Of a stretch of 64,000 nt of DNA, positions 18,685 through 27,172 are shown piece after piece. The notes under the pieces are model-generated. The model ran no database searches. It had not been told where the DNA came from and was given only the letters and a program-made list of their open reading frames with translations. Source of the stretch: Marivivens donghaensis (GTDB lineage Bacteria > Pseudomonadota > Alphaproteobacteria > Rhodobacterales > Rhodobacteraceae); contig NZ_JAATOP010000008.1 in assembly GCF_011806565.1 (NCBI RefSeq), positions 98,488 to 162,487 of the forward strand. Reading direction: 5' to 3'. Within the stretch, counting starts at the first letter, position 1. The number at the start of each line of letters is the position of its first letter. A program made the position numbers and the translations under genes.

Positions 18685-18972
18685 TCACATGAACGCGTAG
18701 TAGTTGTTCATCAGGATGATGCGGATCGCCTCAAGCGCGAGAAGCGCAACGATCGGCGACAAATCCAGACCGCCCAGGTTCGGCAGGATGCGGCGGATCG
18801 GATTGTAGAGCGGGTCCAAAATACGCTGGAGACCGTACCAGATCTGCGCCACGATCGGCTGGCGGATGTTCAGCACTTGCAGGCTGATGAGCCAGCTCAT
18901 GATGAAGTGGGCAAAGATGATGAATCGGGCGACGCCAATCAGCATCAGGAGGATTTGAAAAACCGAAGCCAT
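18685..18972 (-). CDS. YggT family membrane protein
   Basis: A 95-residue integral membrane protein with two hydrophobic helices (about residues 5-27 and 68-92) and the central YggT signature QPIVAQIWYGLQRILDP. YggT proteins are small inner-membrane proteins linked in various bacteria to osmotic tolerance or division-septum organisation; the exact role is unsettled. It stands alone, divergent from the thioesterase gene, with hairpins just downstream. Confidence 0.9.
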   Translation of the reverse strand: MASVFQILLMLIGVARFIIFAHFIMSWLISLQVLNIRQPIVAQIWYGLQRILDPLYNPIRRILPNLGGLDLSPIVALLALEAIRIILMNNYYAFM

Positions 18973-19099
18973 GCGATGTCCTTTCGTTGGCTCTCAGGTA
19001 ATGCCACAGGCCCGCTGACACAAGACTGTGCCCTCACGTTACAATTGACGCCGTGTCACATGGGGGTATTCCGGTCCCATAGAACCGGAAAATTTGCGC

Positions 19100-19633
19100 A
19101 TGTATCCCTTTGTCCGCCTCATCTGGCAAACCTTCAAACACCGGAATGACGGCCCCGTCGCCTTCGGTGATGTCTACACGACCTATCACTATTGCCTGCC
19201 GTGGGACCTCGATCTCTGGGTCGAGCTGAACAACGGCCGCACGCTGACGCTCTACGACATGGGCCGCATCCCCCTCGGGCATGCCTCTGGGCTGACCGAT
19301 GCGCTGCGTCGCCGCAAATGGGGCCTGACGGTCGCAGGCTCCTGCCCGCGCTATCGCCGCCGTATCCGCATGATGGAAAAGATCGAGATGCGCTCCCGTG
19401 CGCTCGGTTGGGACGACAAGTTCATCTATATCGAGCAAAGCATGTGGAAGAACGGCGAGTGCGCCAACCACGTCCTGATCCGCTCCGCCGTCACGAGCCG
19501 CAAGGGCATCGTCCCGCCGTCCGAGGTCGCCAAGGAGATGGGTAACGACCCTGTTTCGCCCGAACTGCCCGATTGGGTCCACGCATGGATCGCCGCCGAG
19601 GGACAGCGCCCTTGGCCGCCCATGTCGGAATAA
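19100..19633 (+). CDS. Thioesterase-like superfamily protein (acyl-CoA thioesterase type)
   Basis: A 177-residue protein of the hot-dog fold acyl-CoA thioesterase group (4HBT_2 type). The family signature YHYCLPWDLDLWVELNNGR is followed by TLYDMGR. It probably hydrolyses an acyl-CoA or acyl carrier thioester in the cytoplasm; the substrate is unknown. The ATG at 19100 is preferred over an in-frame TTG two codons upstream because homologues begin near MYPFVR. It is divergent from yggT and upstream of the MFS gene, separated from it by a structured leader. Confidence 0.82.
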   Translation: MYPFVRLIWQTFKHRNDGPVAFGDVYTTYHYCLPWDLDLWVELNNGRTLTLYDMGRIPLGHASGLTDALRRRKWGLTVAGSCPRYRRRIRMMEKIEMRSRALGWDDKFIYIEQSMWKNGECANHVLIRSAVTSRKGIVPPSEVAKEMGNDPVSPELPDWVHAWIAAEGQRPWPPMSE

Positions 19634-19668
19634 AAACTACCCTCGGTCATCTCGAAACTTGCCAGTCT

Positions 19669-19703
19669 CCTGTTCTTGCTGCTCTAAGAAAGCCAAGAAC
19701 AGG
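19669..19703 (+). promoter_or_regulatory. Leader hairpin overlapping the ribosome site of the MFS gene
   Basis: A perfect 10-base inverted repeat, CCTGTTCTTG (19669-19678) and CAAGAACAGG (19694-19703), encloses a 15-base loop. The 3' arm contains the AGG of the AGGGATG ribosome site, 8 bases before the start at 19712. When folded, the stem would mask the ribosome site, so it could control translation; as DNA it could be an operator. No T-tract follows, so it is not a terminator. Confidence 0.5.
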
Positions 19704-19711
19704 GATGAACT

Positions 19712-21088
19712 ATGACGACCGCCAAGAAACGCATTTGGGGCTGGATGACCTTTGATTGGGCACAGCAGCCATTCTACACGCTCGGCCTTACCTTTATTTT
19801 CGGACCATACTTCGCCGCCGTTGCGGCCGACTGGTTCATGGCGCAGGGGCATCTGTCACCGCAGGCAGACGCCCAGTCGCTCTGGTCCGCAGGCCAGACG
19901 GTCGCGGGTCTGATCATCGCCATTTCCGCGCCGTTCCTTGGCGCGTGGGCCGACCTTTCGGGGCGCAAAGTCCCATGGATCGCGTTTTTCTCGGTCATCT
20001 ATTTCGTCGCGACTTGGATGATGTGGGGGTTACTGCCAGACGGCACGAACCTCATCCTTGTGCTGATCGTATTCTATGTCGGTTTCATCGCGTCCGAGTC
20101 CTCGCTGAACTTCGTCAACGCGATCCTCCCGTCGCTCGGCAACGACCGCGAGGTCGGCAAGATTTCCGGTTCGGGCGCTGCCTTCGGCTATTGGGGCGGC
20201 CTTGTTTCGCTGATCATCATCCTTACGCTATTCGAAGACGGCGCGGGCCAGACGATCCTCGGCCTCCAGCCCGCATTCGGCCTGCTTGACCCCGCAACCA
20301 ACGAAGGCACCCGCGCTGTCGGGCCATTCATCGCGCTCTGGTACGCGATCTTCATGATCCCGTTCTTCCTGTGGGTCCGCGATGACCGCAGCACGCCGAA
20401 GGGCCGCGTGAACCCGTCGCTAGTGACCAAGGAACTCGTCCGCTCGGTCAAATCCATCAGCCGCAGCAAGAGCCTCAGCTACTTCCTGATCGGCTCCATG
20501 CTGTACCGTGACGCGCTGAACGCGCTCTATGCATTCGGCGGTGTCTACGCCAAGCTCGTGCTCGGCTGGGAGACGATGCAGATCGGCGTCTTTGGCATCC
20601 TCGGCGTTATTACCGCAGCGGTTGTGACGTGGCTCGGCGGTCTGGCTGATAAACGCTACGGTCCCAAGCCGGTGATCTACTCCGCCGTGATCGCGCTGAT
20701 CTTCGTGTCGACCATCATCGTCAGCATGTCCCGCGACCGCATTGGCCCCATCACGCTGGCCGACGGCTCGTCGCTCCCCGATATCCTGTTCTACATCTGC
20801 GGCGCTGTGATCGGCGGCGCGGGCGGTGCGCTTTATGCGGCGTCCCGTTCGCTGATGGTGCGCCACACAAATCCTGAACGCCCCGCCGAGGCTTTCGGCC
20901 TCTTTGCCCTCACCGGCAAGGCAACGGCGTTCCTCGCTCCGATGCTGATCGGCATCACGACCTACATGACCGGCAGTAATCAGCTTGGTTTCATACCTGT
21001 GATCATCCTTTTCCTCATTGGTCTGGTAATGCTACGCTCGGTTAACAAAAACGGAGATCGGGCAGCATGGGGTACAAGTTTGGATTGA
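19712..21088 (+). CDS. UMF1 family MFS transporter
   Basis: A 458-residue inner-membrane transporter with about twelve hydrophobic helices. The start KKRIWGWMTFDWAQQPFYTL is typical of the UMF1 (Atg22-related) group of the major facilitator superfamily, as are FLGAWADLSGRKVPWI and GGLADKRYGPKP loops. Substrates of bacterial members are not well defined. The ribosome site lies inside the 3' arm of the leader hairpin. The end overlaps mepA by 22 bases, suggesting coupled translation. Confidence 0.88.
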   Translation: MTTAKKRIWGWMTFDWAQQPFYTLGLTFIFGPYFAAVAADWFMAQGHLSPQADAQSLWSAGQTVAGLIIAISAPFLGAWADLSGRKVPWIAFFSVIYFVATWMMWGLLPDGTNLILVLIVFYVGFIASESSLNFVNAILPSLGNDREVGKISGSGAAFGYWGGLVSLIIILTLFEDGAGQTILGLQPAFGLLDPATNEGTRAVGPFIALWYAIFMIPFFLWVRDDRSTPKGRVNPSLVTKELVRSVKSISRSKSLSYFLIGSMLYRDALNALYAFGGVYAKLVLGWETMQIGVFGILGVITAAVVTWLGGLADKRYGPKPVIYSAVIALIFVSTIIVSMSRDRIGPITLADGSSLPDILFYICGAVIGGAGGALYAASRSLMVRHTNPERPAEAFGLFALTGKATAFLAPMLIGITTYMTGSNQLGFIPVIILFLIGLVMLRSVNKNGDRAAWGTSLD

Positions 21089-21975
21089 TTGCACTGGCGC
21101 TGACGGCGCTGGTTGCATGTAAGTCGGAGAACGGCGCGCCGCCCACGCGCGCCGCTGTGTCGACGCAAACGATCGACGATCCGCGCGTCGCAAAGCAGGT
21201 GTTCGGCCACATCGATGCGCCGAACGCAGGCGCGTCGCAGGCTATTGGCTCCTATGCGCGCGGCTGTTCCAGCGGCGCTGTCGAGCTGGCCGAAAACGGC
21301 CCGACGTGGCAGGCCATGCGCCTGAGCCGCAATCGCAACTGGGCCCAGCCCGAGATGGTCGAGTTCGTGCAGGACCTCAGCGCCTATGCCGCGACCCTGC
21401 CAGGGTGGGAAGGGCTTTATGTCGGTGACATGAGCCAGCCGCGCGGCGGCCCCATGCTCACCGGTCACGCCAGCCACCAGATCGGCCTCGACGCCGATAT
21501 CTGGCTGCGCGCACCTGATCGCCTGAACCTGACCGTCACCGAGCGAGAAAACATCTCCTCCATCCGTATGGACCGCACCAGCGGCGCTTACACCAACGAC
21601 AATTGGACCCCGCAGCACGAAGCGCTTCTGCGCCGCGCTGCCTCCGATCCACGTGTGGCCCGCATCTTCATCTTCCCTGGTGCGAAGGTGGAAATGTGCA
21701 AAAACGCGACGGGAGACCGCTCGTGGCTCAACAAAATCCGTCCGTGGTGGGGTCACAACTATCACTTCCACGTCCGTCTGAATTGCCAGCCGGGTGACCC
21801 GAGCTGCGTCCCGCAGGACCCGCCGCCCGCAGGTGACGGTTGCGCCGATGCGCAGGTCTGGGTGGACAACATCCTGAACCCGCCGCCTCCGAGTGGCGGT
21901 GGTGGCGGCACTCCGCGTGGTCCGCTGCTGATGGAGCAGCTTCCCGCCACCTGTCAGGCTGTGGCTGCGAACTAA
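21067..21975 (+). CDS. mepA: Penicillin-insensitive murein endopeptidase (lipoprotein)
   Basis: MepA cleaves D-alanyl-meso-diaminopimelate cross-links in peptidoglycan. The 302-residue protein has a lipoprotein signal with lipobox LVAC (about residue 18), which is not usual for Escherichia coli MepA. It carries the LAS-type zinc peptidase motifs: HASHQIGLDADIWLR (zinc ligands His and Asp) and the C-terminal GHNYHFHVRL (HxH). The C-terminus has Pro/Gly-rich linkers and several cysteines. It overlaps the MFS gene by 22 bases and precedes the phytase-like gene by 3 bases. Confidence 0.93.
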   Translation: MGYKFGLIALALTALVACKSENGAPPTRAAVSTQTIDDPRVAKQVFGHIDAPNAGASQAIGSYARGCSSGAVELAENGPTWQAMRLSRNRNWAQPEMVEFVQDLSAYAATLPGWEGLYVGDMSQPRGGPMLTGHASHQIGLDADIWLRAPDRLNLTVTERENISSIRMDRTSGAYTNDNWTPQHEALLRRAASDPRVARIFIFPGAKVEMCKNATGDRSWLNKIRPWWGHNYHFHVRLNCQPGDPSCVPQDPPPAGDGCADAQVWVDNILNPPPPSGGGGGTPRGPLLMEQLPATCQAVAAN

Positions 21976-21978
21976 ACG

Positions 21979-22818
21979 ATGCGATTTTTGCCTTTGCTGC
22001 TGGCCCTTTGGGCCAGCACTACCCATGCCGACGCGCACCTGTCGTCCGAGATCACCCTACCCATGGGGATCAAGGGCGGCCTGTCCGCGATCGAGGTGCA
22101 GAACAGCGGCAACTCCGCCGTCCTGCTGTCAGACCGCGGGGTGATCCTGACGCTTGATCTGGTGCGTGAAAACGGCGTCCTGAAGGGCCTGCGCCATACG
22201 GGGCAAGCCGACCTTCACAACCCGCAGGGGCGTGTTTTGCAACGGCCCGCCTACGACTCCGAGGGGCTTTCGATCACGCCCGACGGTCGCCTGATCGTCA
22301 GTTTCGAGTCCACGCCCCGCGTCTGGTCCTACACCGATCCCGCCGGTCCTGCCGCGCCTTACGCCCGCAATCCGGCCTTTGCGGACCTCCAGCCGAACTC
22401 CGGCCTCGAAGCCTTGGCGACTGGCCCTGACGGCACGATCTACACGGTGCCCGAACGCTCGGGCCGCTACGACCGCCCGTTTCCCGTCTACCGCTACCGC
22501 AACGACTGGGACGTCGCGTTCGAGATCCCCCGCCGCGGCAAGTTCCTCGTGACAGGCGCCGACATTGGCCCCGACGGCCTTTTTTATCTACTCGAACGCG
22601 ATTTCGTCGGCCTCGGCTTCAAAACCAGAGTCCGCCGTTTCGATATGAATGGTGGGTCGGAGGAGACGTTGATCGAGACCACCACCGGAACGCATTCGAA
22701 CCTCGAAGGGATCTCGGTCTGGGAGGACGATCAGGGGCGGATAAGGCTCACGATGGTGTCCGACAACAACGAAAATCTGTTCATCGGGACCTATATCACC
22801 GAATATATCCTCGATTGA
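21979..22818 (+). CDS. Secreted esterase-like protein of the phytase-like family
   Basis: A 279-residue exported protein with a signal peptide (PLLLALWASTTHADA) and a predicted beta-propeller rich in acidic turns. Segments such as PAYDSEGLSITPDGRLIVSFES and NSGLEALATGPDG are typical of the 'esterase-like activity of phytase' family (PF13449). Its substrate is not known. It follows mepA by 3 bases and is probably the last gene of the MFS-mepA run. Confidence 0.8.
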   Translation: MRFLPLLLALWASTTHADAHLSSEITLPMGIKGGLSAIEVQNSGNSAVLLSDRGVILTLDLVRENGVLKGLRHTGQADLHNPQGRVLQRPAYDSEGLSITPDGRLIVSFESTPRVWSYTDPAGPAAPYARNPAFADLQPNSGLEALATGPDGTIYTVPERSGRYDRPFPVYRYRNDWDVAFEIPRRGKFLVTGADIGPDGLFYLLERDFVGLGFKTRVRRFDMNGGSEETLIETTTGTHSNLEGISVWEDDQGRIRLTMVSDNNENLFIGTYITEYILD

Positions 22819-22912
22819 GGCAGCCCCTGTATTGCTTGCCTACAGCCTGTGCGACCGGCGAACTCCTCCGCGAAATTTGTGAAAACTGTTACAACCAGTA
22901 GCGATTTTTATT

Positions 22913-22918
22913 TTGACA
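22913..22918 (+). promoter_or_regulatory. Possible -35 element (TTGACA) of the small leader transcript
   Basis: A consensus TTGACA lies about 60 bases before the 18-codon ORF, in an AT-rich stretch after the phytase-like gene. No good -10 box is visible at 16-18 bases (the sequence there is GC-rich), so either an alternative sigma factor is used or the match is chance. Confidence 0.3.
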
Positions 22919-22963
22919 TATACGACATCTGTGCCACCCTTCAGGTACAGGCGAAACTCATTG

Positions 22964-23100
22964 AAAGGAGGTGATCCAGTGTCGAGAAAGGTATTGGAGA
23001 AAGTGGTCGGGACAGCTTGGGGGGCGGTAGTCTAAGGCAGCCCTTAGACGGCTCAAACCTCAGGTGGGACAGCCTAACCGGCCCACCTCCTGGACTTTCG
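22964..23100 (+). ncRNA. Structured RNA with extreme SD, anti-SD copy and two hairpins
   Basis: The segment begins with AAAGGAGGTGATCC (22964-22977), a 14-base complement of the 16S rRNA 3' end. Hairpin 1 pairs GTCTAAGG (23030-23037) with CCTTAGAC (23042-23049) and contains the stop codon of the small ORF. Hairpin 2 pairs AGGTGGG (23062-23068) with CCCACCT (23082-23088). CACCTCCT (23084-23091) can instead pair with AGGAGGTG of the SD (22966-22973), so two exclusive folds compete. The unit ends in a strong terminator. It could be a regulatory or dual-function small RNA, or a leader acting on arfB. The class is not one I recognise. Confidence 0.55.
22979..23035 (+). CDS. 18-residue leader-type peptide with a maximal ribosome-binding site
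   Basis: A GTG-started ORF of 18 codons, encoding MSRKVLEKVVGTAWGAVV, ends in TAA inside hairpin 1. The ribosome site GGAGG lies 7 bases upstream, inside a perfect 14-base anti-SD complement, far stronger than that of any neighbour. The peptide is amphipathic, with a basic start and a hydrophobic Val/Ala end. The strength and spacing of the ribosome site are the main evidence for translation. Confidence 0.5.
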   Translation: MSRKVLEKVVGTAWGAVV

Positions 23101-23132
23101 AAGGGTCGCCGATCGCCTCGGCGGCCCTTTTA
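23101..23132 (+). terminator. Strong intrinsic terminator of the small RNA
   Basis: AAGGGTCGCCGA and TCGGCGGCCCTT pair over 12 positions, including one T-G wobble, around a 5-base TCGCC loop. The stem is followed by TTTAATT. It lies 170 bases before arfB and would separate the leader unit from it, or act as an attenuator if read through. Confidence 0.85.
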
Positions 23133-23154
23133 ATTCGCACCCGAACGGGCCGCT

Positions 23155-23292
23155 GCGCACCCTTTTGACGGGAATAAAGGGTGCGCAATCCGGCGCGGCA
23201 CATGCGAAAATTCGGACCGATTTAGCCCGCAAACGCGCGAAAAGGGTGCGGGATGCCCACTTCGCACTAGTTTCAGGGCATAAAAGGGTGCG
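23155..23292 (+). repeat. Four copies of AAAGGGTGCG (one inverted) before arfB
   Basis: GCGCACCCTTT (23155-23165) and AAAGGGTGCGC (23176-23186) form an 11-base inverted repeat with a 10-base loop. Further direct copies of AAAGGGTGCG lie at 23241-23250 and 23283-23292, the last ending 10 bases before the arfB start. They may be binding sites for a regulator or pairing segments in the arfB leader. Confidence 0.6.
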
Positions 23293-23302
23293 ATTGGAAA
23301 CT

Positions 23303-23716
23303 ATGTTAAAAGTGAATGACCAGATCACCATTCAGGACTGGGAACTGACCGAGCAATTCGTCCGCTCGTCCGGCCCCGGCGGTCAGAATGTGAACAAAGT
23401 CTCAACGGCTGTCGAACTGCGCTTCGAGGCCGAACGCAGCCCTTCGCTCCCCGATCCGGTCAAGCGCCGCCTGAAGCGCATCGCGGGCAGCAAGTGGACG
23501 CAGGACGGCGCGCTGATCCTGTTCGTGCAAGACACCCGCAGCCAGCCCCGCAACCGAGAGATCGCCCGCGAACGGCTCGCCGAAATGATCCTCAAAGCCA
23601 CCCACGTCCCCAAACGCCGCATCGCCACCAAACCCACCAAGGGATCGGTAAGGCGGCGTCTGGACGAGAAGAAGAAACGTGGGGAGGTTAAGGCGCTCAG
23701 GGGGAAAGTAGATTAG
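23303..23716 (+). CDS. arfB: Alternative ribosome-rescue factor ArfB (peptidyl-tRNA hydrolase YaeJ)
   Basis: A 137-residue release-factor-like protein that frees ribosomes stalled without a stop codon. It has the catalytic GGQ in SSGPGGQNVNKVS (about residues 24-36) and the basic C-terminal tail (KKKRGEVKALRGK) that enters the empty mRNA channel. I chose the ATG at 23303: the frame is open further upstream, but the extra 46 residues cover the repeat region and do not look like family sequence. Codon use and G+C match the chromosome. The gene sits between the leader RNA and the AT-rich ATPase gene. Confidence 0.95.
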   Translation: MLKVNDQITIQDWELTEQFVRSSGPGGQNVNKVSTAVELRFEAERSPSLPDPVKRRLKRIAGSKWTQDGALILFVQDTRSQPRNREIARERLAEMILKATHVPKRRIATKPTKGSVRRRLDEKKKRGEVKALRGKVD

Positions 23717-23775
23717 TAGTTTCATTCTCAAAATTCTCTCGCTATGACTGCATACGGAAGAAGTGGAGGCTGGAA

Positions 23776-25248
23776 TTGGAAAAATTCAAAAATCTGTGGT
23801 TCGGTGATTATTCAGGTCTGAAGGAGTACAACCGAGACCCTGAGGCCTTTATCAAATCATTCATTGATCCAGATGGATTTTCAATGAATTCACTCCGGAA
23901 TTCCCAGAATTTCGTTCTGATTGGCAGGAAAGGAACAGGAAAGTCCTCCTGTTGCCTCTCTCTGTCACACGCAAAGCGACTCAAAGGATACAACACCACT
24001 TTCTACAATTTCTCAGAAGAAGTTGGCAGATCCGAACTCAAGGAAGCTGTACACACTCAAAACATTGACCTCAAGTCAATCGATACGACAAAACTATTCG
24101 AGTCAATTTTAGAGGCCTACGACTTTCGCGATATGTGGAAAAGAAAGGTACTCCACCGAATTGCACTAGACCTACCAGGAAGCTCGACATTCAAGAGCTG
24201 GGTAACCAGCATTGACCTTTCCGAAAATGGGATTGCTGATGGGCTAGAACGTGGCCTCAACTTGCCACTCCCAGAACCGGCAAAGTCAATCCTTGGTACC
24301 GTCTGGCACGGCGCAAACAAAATCAAAGCTAATTCCAAAATCTCACTTAAAGACTTTGTCTCTATCGGCTTTGATCTCCTTTTCCAATGCCATCCAGACG
24401 TGCGGCATTACTTCTTCTTTGACGAACTAAACCTGAGTCATTCGAAGTCCAAGACTGATGAGTATAATACTTACTTAGCGCTGATTTACGATATAGTCAG
24501 GGCTACCGATGAGTTAAATGATCTCTTTGTAAGAAAAAAAGTGGACGTGCATGTTATATGTTCACTCCGTCCGGAAATTCGCAATGCAATAATTCGGCGC
24601 GACAGTGAGATGCAGAAAGTTATAGAGTCATGTCATGTGAATTTGAGTTGGCCATCTCGTGAGGGTGTTGACAATCCATTAATGACCCTTCTACGAAAAA
24701 AGATGGAAAATTCTGGTTATGGTGAGGATTTTTTGCAAGCACTACCGGAAGAGGTTTACTCTTTAGTTGCAAAGAAGAAAATAGAATTCCACAAATTTTT
24801 CCTAAACATCACGTGGTACCGGCCTCGAGATGTTATTCGGATTCTCAAGACCTATCAGACCACCAACGGCGGACAGACAATTCTTTTTAATAAAGGCGAT
24901 GACCAAGTACGCTTCTTGAAAGAGTATTCACGAATCTCCATCCAAGATATTTCCGCCGAACTTGAGGTTAAATACTCAAGATCGGAAATTGATAGAGTTA
25001 CCTCGTTAATTCGACAACCGAATTACGAAAATGCCGACGATTTGAAAGATTCATTTGCCGTTCTTGAGCGGAAATTTGACCTTGATGAATTGTTGAAAGA
25101 CCTATTCGAAGCTGGTGTAATCTTTAATTATGAAGTGATCAATGGTCATCCAAGAGTCTTTGCATCATACCGAGACGATGCAAATCTCATTCCTGATATG
25201 GGCATAACGATACATCGTGGACTTCAACAAAGTTTAGGAATTTTCTAA
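23776..25248 (+). CDS. P-loop ATPase in an AT-rich, probably acquired segment
   Basis: A 490-residue protein with Walker [10 protein letters not shown] (50-58), Walker B HYFFFDE (211-217) and a sensor-like [13 protein letters not shown] (258-270). It resembles the Sll1717 type of stand-alone P-loop ATPases, though I hold this loosely. A TTG start is used, with GGAGG 6 bases upstream. The gene is visibly AT-rich (25 G+C in the 60 bases at 24601-24660) and uses codons such as AGA, ATA and TTA that the neighbours avoid. It ends with a 4-base overlap with the convergent pncB end. No transposase or partner nuclease lies beside it. A defence or stress role is possible but unproven. Confidence 0.72.
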   Translation: MEKFKNLWFGDYSGLKEYNRDPEAFIKSFIDPDGFSMNSLRNSQNFVLIGRKGTGKSSCCLSLSHAKRLKGYNTTFYNFSEEVGRSELKEAVHTQNIDLKSIDTTKLFESILEAYDFRDMWKRKVLHRIALDLPGSSTFKSWVTSIDLSENGIADGLERGLNLPLPEPAKSILGTVWHGANKIKANSKISLKDFVSIGFDLLFQCHPDVRHYFFFDELNLSHSKSKTDEYNTYLALIYDIVRATDELNDLFVRKKVDVHVICSLRPEIRNAIIRRDSEMQKVIESCHVNLSWPSREGVDNPLMTLLRKKMENSGYGEDFLQALPEEVYSLVAKKKIEFHKFFLNITWYRPRDVIRILKTYQTTNGGQTILFNKGDDQVRFLKEYSRISIQDISAELEVKYSRSEIDRVTSLIRQPNYENADDLKDSFAVLERKFDLDELLKDLFEAGVIFNYEVINGHPRVFASYRDDANLIPDMGITIHRGLQQSLGIF

Positions 25249-26537
25249 ACCCTAACCTCCAGCGCCTCCTGCTCGCCCACCCCGAACACGCGTTTGTAGC
25301 GGGCGATTTCCTCTGAGGGGCCCATGGCTTTGTTGGGGTTGTCGCTGAGTTTGACTGTGGGGTGGCCGTTGGCCTCGACGGCTTTGCACACGAGGCTAAA
25401 GGGGGCGAGGGTATTGCCGGGGGTGAGGCCGATGAAGTCGTTGGTCAGCATCGTCCCCCAGCCGAAGGACACCTTGACCCGACCGCGGAATTGCGCGGCG
25501 AGTTCGTGGATTTTCTGCGTGTCCAGACCGTCCGAGAAGATGACGAGCTTCTGCGTGGGGTCCTCTCCGCGGTCCTTCCACCATTTGATCGCGGTCTCGG
25601 CTCCGGCGGCGGGATCACCGCTGTCGATGCGCATCCCCGTCCACCCCGCGAGCCAGTCGGGGGCGTTGCGCAAAAAGCCCTCGGTCCCGTAGGTGTCGGG
25701 CAGGATCATGCGCAGGTTGCCCTCGTGCTCCTCGTGCCAGTCGGCGAGGACGTCATAGGGCGCGCGGCGGAGTTCCTCGTCGGTCCGGGCCAGCGCGGCG
25801 TAGACCATGGGCAGCTCGTGGGCGTTGGTGCCGATCGCTTCGAGGTCGCGCTTCATCGCGATGGAGCAATTGGAGGTGCCGGTGAATTTGTCGCCGAGGC
25901 CCTCTTCGAGCGCCTGCACACAGAAATCCTGCCACAGATAGGAGTGGCGGCGGCGGGTGCCGAAGTCCGCGAGCTTGAGGTCGGGAATTTCGCGCAGGCT
26001 TTCCACCTTTTCCCACAGCTTGGTCATGGCGCGGGCGTAGAGCACCTGTAGCTCGAACTTGCCCATGGTGTTGAGCACGGCGCGGGAGCGGAGCTCCATC
26101 AGGATGGCGAGCGCGGGAATTTCCCAGAGCATAACCTCGGGCCATTTGCCTTCGAAGGTGAGCTCGAACTGTCCGTCGCGTTTTTCGAGGTGATAGGCGG
26201 GGAGGCGCAGGTTCTCGAACCACTCCATAAAGTCGGGACGGAACATCTGGCGCTTGCCGTAGAAGGTGTTGCCGCGCAGCCATGTGGACTCGCCGCGCGA
26301 GAGCGAGAGGGAGCGCACATGGTCCAGCTGTTCGCGCAGTTCGCCCTCGTCGATCATCTCGGCCAGACGGATGTGCTTGGCGCGGTTGATCAGGCTGAAG
26401 GTGACGGTAGTGTCCGGCTTGTTGCGGAATACCGACTGACACATGAGCAGCTTGTAGAAATCCGTGTCGATCAGAGAGCGGACAATCGGGTCGATTTTCC
26501 ACTTGTGGTTATAGACGCGGGTGGCGAGGTCGACCAT
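25245..26537 (-). CDS. pncB: Nicotinate phosphoribosyltransferase
   Basis: PncB joins nicotinate to PRPP to make nicotinate mononucleotide in the NAD salvage pathway. The 430-residue protein shows the family start [27 protein letters not shown], the phosphohistidine-region [10 protein letters not shown], and the phosphate-binding [20 protein letters not shown] good ribosome site (AAAGGA) is 7 bases before the start. It lies 14 bases after the MrcB_N-domain gene, completing the pncA operon, and its product uses the nicotinate released by PncA. Confidence 0.96.
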   Translation of the reverse strand: MVDLATRVYNHKWKIDPIVRSLIDTDFYKLLMCQSVFRNKPDTTVTFSLINRAKHIRLAEMIDEGELREQLDHVRSLSLSRGESTWLRGNTFYGKRQMFRPDFMEWFENLRLPAYHLEKRDGQFELTFEGKWPEVMLWEIPALAILMELRSRAVLNTMGKFELQVLYARAMTKLWEKVESLREIPDLKLADFGTRRRHSYLWQDFCVQALEEGLGDKFTGTSNCSIAMKRDLEAIGTNAHELPMVYAALARTDEELRRAPYDVLADWHEEHEGNLRMILPDTYGTEGFLRNAPDWLAGWTGMRIDSGDPAAGAETAIKWWKDRGEDPTQKLVIFSDGLDTQKIHELAAQFRGRVKVSFGWGTMLTNDFIGLTPGNTLAPFSLVCKAVEANGHPTVKLSDNPNKAMGPSEEIARYKRVFGVGEQEALEVRV

Positions 26538-26551
26538 GTCAGGTCCTTTGT

Positions 26552-27172
26552 TCAGCGCAGTTCCGAGCGAGTAGACGCTGTACTGCCCTGTTTTTCAAGC
26601 AGGATGAATGCGTTGTATGCATCGAGGAGCGCGTTCAGGTCGCCAGTGAGATCAGTCGTGGCGAGATCGGAAAGCGTGTAGGTGCGGCCCATCGCATGAC
26701 CTGCTTCGTAGTTCAGCGGCGTATCGGCATCCGATCCCAGCGTGATCGGCGCGGTGCTGAAACGGGCGTGGAATTGCGGGAGGCTGTCGGCGATGGCGGC
26801 GGCACGTTCGCGGAGCATCCGGCGGCCTTCGGTCGGGCCGTGCAGGCGGTAGAGCGTTTCGGTGCCGTGGACGAGCGACAGAGTGATGGTGCCGAGGTCG
26901 GGAGCGAGAAGGTAGACGACATAGACGCCATCGCGGGCGGTCAGCGTGGCGCGTTCGTCGAAAAAGCCGATCCACGGGATCGACGTCCATTGGCCGATGC
27001 CGGCGCTGGCCTTGATCCTGAGCGGCTCGTCGCGGAGCGAAATCAGGTCGCGGGCGGCAATGGCCAGATCATGCCTGATCCAGTGGGCAAAATCGTTGCC
27101 CTTGAACGGATCGGTCCGCCGTGCGGGATAGTCGAGCGCCCAGCGGACCAGCATATCGGCGAAAGGGGTCAC
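26552..27172 (-). CDS. MrcB_N (DUF3578) domain protein in the pnc operon
   Basis: A 206-residue protein, most of which matches the DUF3578/MrcB_N domain normally found at the N-terminus of McrB-like restriction GTPases. Typical segments are [19 protein letters not shown] and [11 protein letters not shown] followed by [11 protein letters not shown]. No AAA+ GTPase or McrC follows. The GTG start overlaps the pncA stop in GTGA, so translation is probably coupled; pncB starts 14 bases after its end. It may sense modified DNA or a nucleotide-like ligand, or be a domestic regulator. Function unknown. Confidence 0.75.
   Translation of the reverse strand: MTPFADMLVRWALDYPARRTDPFKGNDFAHWIRHDLAIAARDLISLRDEPLRIKASAGIGQWTSIPWIGFFDERATLTARDGVYVVYLLAPDLGTITLSLVHGTETLYRLHGPTEGRRMLRERAAAIADSLPQFHARFSTAPITLGSDADTPLNYEAGHAMGRTYTLSDLATTDLTGDLNALLDAYNAFILLEKQGSTASTRSELR

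Noticed and set aside
23165..23302. Upstream extension of arfB by 46 codons
   Set aside because: It covers the repeat region and does not resemble the ArfB N-terminus; the ATG at 23303 gives the normal family start.
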